Of a stretch of 64,000 nt of DNA, positions 61,797-64,000 are shown in pieces. Source of the stretch: Acidobacteriota bacterium. Lineage in GTDB: Bacteria > Acidobacteriota > Blastocatellia > Chloracidobacteriales > JADJPF01. Location: the NCBI GenBank assembly GCA_016213785.1, contig JACQZQ010000053.1:186001-250000 (forward strand). Direction: 5' to 3'. The notes beneath the pieces were generated by a model, which saw nothing but the letters and a program-made list of their open reading frames with translations, had not been told where the DNA came from and did no database searches. Made by a program: the position numbers and the translations under genes. Every line of letters starts with the position of its first letter. Positions within the stretch are counted from its first letter, which is position 1.

Positions 61797-62765
61797 ATGG
61801 TTGGCTATCTTACAGATATTCCAGGAATTAAAGTAGGACATTTTACTAGCAACTCTCGCCCCACAGGTTGCACGGTTGTTCTTGTGGAAAAAGGCGCTAT
61901 AGCTGGTGTAGATGTGCGTGGAGGCGCACCAGGCACAAAAGAAACCGATCTACTTAATCCTATAAATACAGTTCAAATGGTTCATGGGATTGTACTTTCC
62001 GGTGGTAGCGCTTTTGGTTTAGATACTGCTAGTGGTGTAATGCGTTATTTAGAAGAAAAAGACATTGGGTTTGATACTAAAGTAGCTTATGTTCCTATTG
62101 TCCCAGCCGCAGTAATTTTTGATTTACAACTTGGAGATAGCAAAATACGGCCTACGGCTGAAGATGGCTATCAAGCAGCAAAAATAGCTAAACTGGGTGC
62201 TTTTGCTCTAGGTAGTGTTGGAGCAGGCGCAGGAGCCACAGTAGGAAAACTTTTTGGTGCAGAACATTCAACTCGTGGAGGCTTAGGAACTGCAAGCATT
62301 AGATTAGATGATTTAATAATAGCTGCTTTAGTTGTGGTTAATGCTGCTGGCGATATTATTGATCCTCAAACGGGTTCTTGTATTGCGGGCGCTCGTTCAA
62401 AAGAAGGCGATACTTTGCTTGATTCAATGGCAGCCTTAAAAGCTGGTCGTCGCCCTAGTGTTTTTGCAGCACAAAACACTACTTTAGCCATAGTAGCTAC
62501 AAATGCTAAGTTAACTAAACCTAAAGTTACAAAATTAGCTTCAATGGCTCATGATGGACTTTCACGAACTATTAACCCAGTCCATACTCCTTTAGATGGA
62601 GATACTATTTTTGCTCTATCTACAGGTGATTATCCTCACTATGTTGATATGACTACTCTAGGGGCACTGGCCGCCGATGTAGTTGCAAGTGCAGTCTTAA
62701 ACGCTATTCAAAGGGCTACTGCTTATGAGTCAATACCTGCGGCTGCGGATTTATTTAAGATATGA
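61797..62765 (+). CDS. P1 family (DmpA/NylC-like) Ntn peptidase
   Basis: DIPGIKVGHF, GCTVVLVEKGA, DVRGGAPGTKETDLLNP, HGIVLSGGSAFGLD, GSVGAGAGATVGK, RGGLGTASI and NPVHTPLDGDTIF are signatures of the P1/S58 family, whose members self-cleave to expose a catalytic residue, here probably in GGLGTASI. They act as aminopeptidases or amide hydrolases on small peptides or amides. At 322 residues it is full length, with no signal peptide. Its stop overlaps the pabB start (ATGA), so the two are cotranscribed. Confidence 0.9.
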   Translation: MVGYLTDIPGIKVGHFTSNSRPTGCTVVLVEKGAIAGVDVRGGAPGTKETDLLNPINTVQMVHGIVLSGGSAFGLDTASGVMRYLEEKDIGFDTKVAYVPIVPAAVIFDLQLGDSKIRPTAEDGYQAAKIAKLGAFALGSVGAGAGATVGKLFGAEHSTRGGLGTASIRLDDLIIAALVVVNAAGDIIDPQTGSCIAGARSKEGDTLLDSMAALKAGRRPSVFAAQNTTLAIVATNAKLTKPKVTKLASMAHDGLSRTINPVHTPLDGDTIFALSTGDYPHYVDMTTLGALAADVVASAVLNAIQRATAYESIPAAADLFKI

Positions 62766-64000
62766 TCTCTAGTGTTGCTCATTGCACGCTAAATCTTGGC
62801 CTAGAAGAAATTCTAGCTTTTATCTTACAACTTCCTTCTGTTAACTATCCTTGTCTACTTGATAGCTGTAATTATCAAGATTATGGTCTTTACAAAGGGC
62901 GATATTTAATTGCTGCTTATAGACCTGAAACTTCTTTACAAATTGTTGATAATAATAGCTATCTACTTTCCTCAAGAGAAGAAAAAATTATTAATGGTAA
63001 TGCAATGGCTTTTCTCGATGAGGTTTTAGATGATTGGAAAGCTAATAACGGCATTTTAGAAGAATATTTGCCAGATGATTTACCTTGTATAAATGGTGCT
63101 GCAATTGGTCTTTTTTCCTATGATCTTGGTAGGTATTTTGAAAATATCCCTAAAATCTCTAAAATAAACCATTTTGTGCCAGATTTATTTTTATCTTTTT
63201 ACTCAGTTTTAATTATTTATGATTATCTTCAAAATAAAGCAACATTAATTACTTGTAGCAAAAAGACTAATCAAGCAAGCTTGCGCCTTAAAGCTGTATT
63301 AGCTGAACTTGAACAAAAAAAATCTACTCCAAAGCTAAAAACAAATAATCAAAACTTAAAAAGCTATCGCTATAAATCCACTTTTACTAAAGAATCTTAC
63401 ATAAGCGCAGTAGAAAGGATAAAAGCTTATATAAAAGCAGGTGATATTTATCAAGCAAACCTAACTCAACAATTTCAGTTTGATTTAACATCTGTTGATG
63501 CTAGTGAGATTTTCTTAAAAATCCGTGAAAATTTTCCAGTCCCATTTGCTTGTTACTTAAAAACCCCCTCTTGGTCAGTTGTAAGCGCCTCACCAGAATG
63601 TTTTCTTAAACAACAAAAACAAAATATTGCAGCCTTTCCTATTAAAGGCACAAGACCAAGAGGTTTTGATGATCAGTCTGATAACCAATTAGCAAAAGAG
63701 TTGATTAATAGTGAAAAAGATATAGCAGAAAACATTATGATTGTTGACTTACTCCGTAACGACCTAGGTAGGGTTTCAGAGATAGGTTCAATTGATGCAA
63801 GTAAAATTTTATCTTTGCAAACTCTTCCAACTTTATTTCATTTAGTTTCAAAGGTTAGCGGAAGACTGTGCAAAGAAATAAAACTAAGTGATTTACTTAG
63901 AGCAACATTTCCATGTGGTTCAATTACAGGGGCACCAAAACTAAGGGCAATGGAAATATTAGAAGAAATTGAACCAACTAGACGAGGACTTTCTATGGGT
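62762..64000 (+). CDS. pabB: Aminodeoxychorismate synthase component I, C-terminus cut by window edge
   Basis: The ATG at 62762 overlaps the stop of the upstream peptidase gene by four bases. 413 residues are visible and open to the window end. AGDIYQANLTQQF, the PIKGTRPRG motif with the lysine that distinguishes PabB from TrpE (PIAGT), EKDIAENIMIVDLLRNDLGR and FPCGSITGAPKLRAMEI are all seen. The enzyme converts chorismate and glutamine-derived ammonia into 4-amino-4-deoxychorismate for folate synthesis. A pabC-like lyase may follow or be fused beyond the edge. Confidence 0.92.
   Translation, partial: MISSVAHCTLNLGLEEILAFILQLPSVNYPCLLDSCNYQDYGLYKGRYLIAAYRPETSLQIVDNNSYLLSSREEKIINGNAMAFLDEVLDDWKANNGILEEYLPDDLPCINGAAIGLFSYDLGRYFENIPKISKINHFVPDLFLSFYSVLIIYDYLQNKATLITCSKKTNQASLRLKAVLAELEQKKSTPKLKTNNQNLKSYRYKSTFTKESYISAVERIKAYIKAGDIYQANLTQQFQFDLTSVDASEIFLKIRENFPVPFACYLKTPSWSVVSASPECFLKQQKQNIAAFPIKGTRPRGFDDQSDNQLAKELINSEKDIAENIMIVDLLRNDLGRVSEIGSIDASKILSLQTLPTLFHLVSKVSGRLCKEIKLSDLLRATFPCGSITGAPKLRAMEILEEIEPTRRGLSMG

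Overview
The window is AT-rich bacterial chromosome, densely packed with genes on both strands. I see no phage, transposase, integron or CRISPR array. The best taxonomic hint is a VWA protein of the TIGR03436 type (22068-23132), a family best known from Acidobacteriota. Ser/Thr kinase, PP2C and two-component signalling, secreted beta-propellers and many TPR proteins fit that phylum. The AT-richness would suit a low-GC member, perhaps Blastocatellia-like. This placement is inference; no rRNA gene is present.

Layout. 1-8 kb: the start of a class A penicillin-binding protein, a membrane Ser/Thr kinase, a cyanophycinase, a HugZ-like flavoprotein, and a tight leftward cluster (OPA-type transporter, secreted protein, small membrane protein, DUF1697). 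8-16 kb: HAD phosphatase, GT2 glycosyltransferase, isoaspartyl peptidase, soluble-lytic-transglycosylase-like enzyme and a TPR-SPOR protein. 16-21 kb: a rightward exopolysaccharide-like group (alpha/alpha-barrel-like protein, polyprenyl-phosphate sugar transferase) followed by an XdhC-like protein and an esterase. 21-26 kb: a NarL-type regulator with a degenerate receiver behind a possible pseudoknotted leader, then VWA, zinc-ribbon and PP2C genes. 26-36 kb: RNase D-like exonuclease, secreted propeller, a J-domain-less DnaJ-C fusion, a Rieske oxygenase, a Uma2 protein, an active/inactive M16 peptidase pair and an EEP-fold hydrolase. 36-46 kb: a 1270-residue flavin/iron-sulfur oxidoreductase fusing GltD-like and PyrK-like halves, a GT-C-like membrane protein, a small beta-barrel, and a CheY-like protein with a hybrid histidine kinase. 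46-53 kb: NUDIX, LON-like, lepA, ROK kinase, zinc-ribbon protein, secreted protein, moaC and tRNA-Asp. 53-64 kb: divergent MreB, CoA-transferase, sdhCAB with a TPR protein, a leaderless LysM/M15 peptidoglycan hydrolase, an acidic-tract propeller, a P1-family peptidase and the start of pabB.

Genes that plausibly work together are sdhC-sdhA-sdhB (stop/start overlaps of one base), the M16 pair, the histidine kinase and its CheY-like neighbour, the envelope enzymes (PBP, lytic transglycosylase, SPOR protein, MreB, M15 hydrolase) and the kinase/PP2C pair as opposing signalling activities. Hairpin terminators separate many units. The most unusual items are the leader before the degenerate-receiver regulator (21239-21322), the hairpin that would cover the Shine-Dalgarno of the M15 hydrolase (60321-60377), the DnaJ-C fusion and the giant oxidoreductase.
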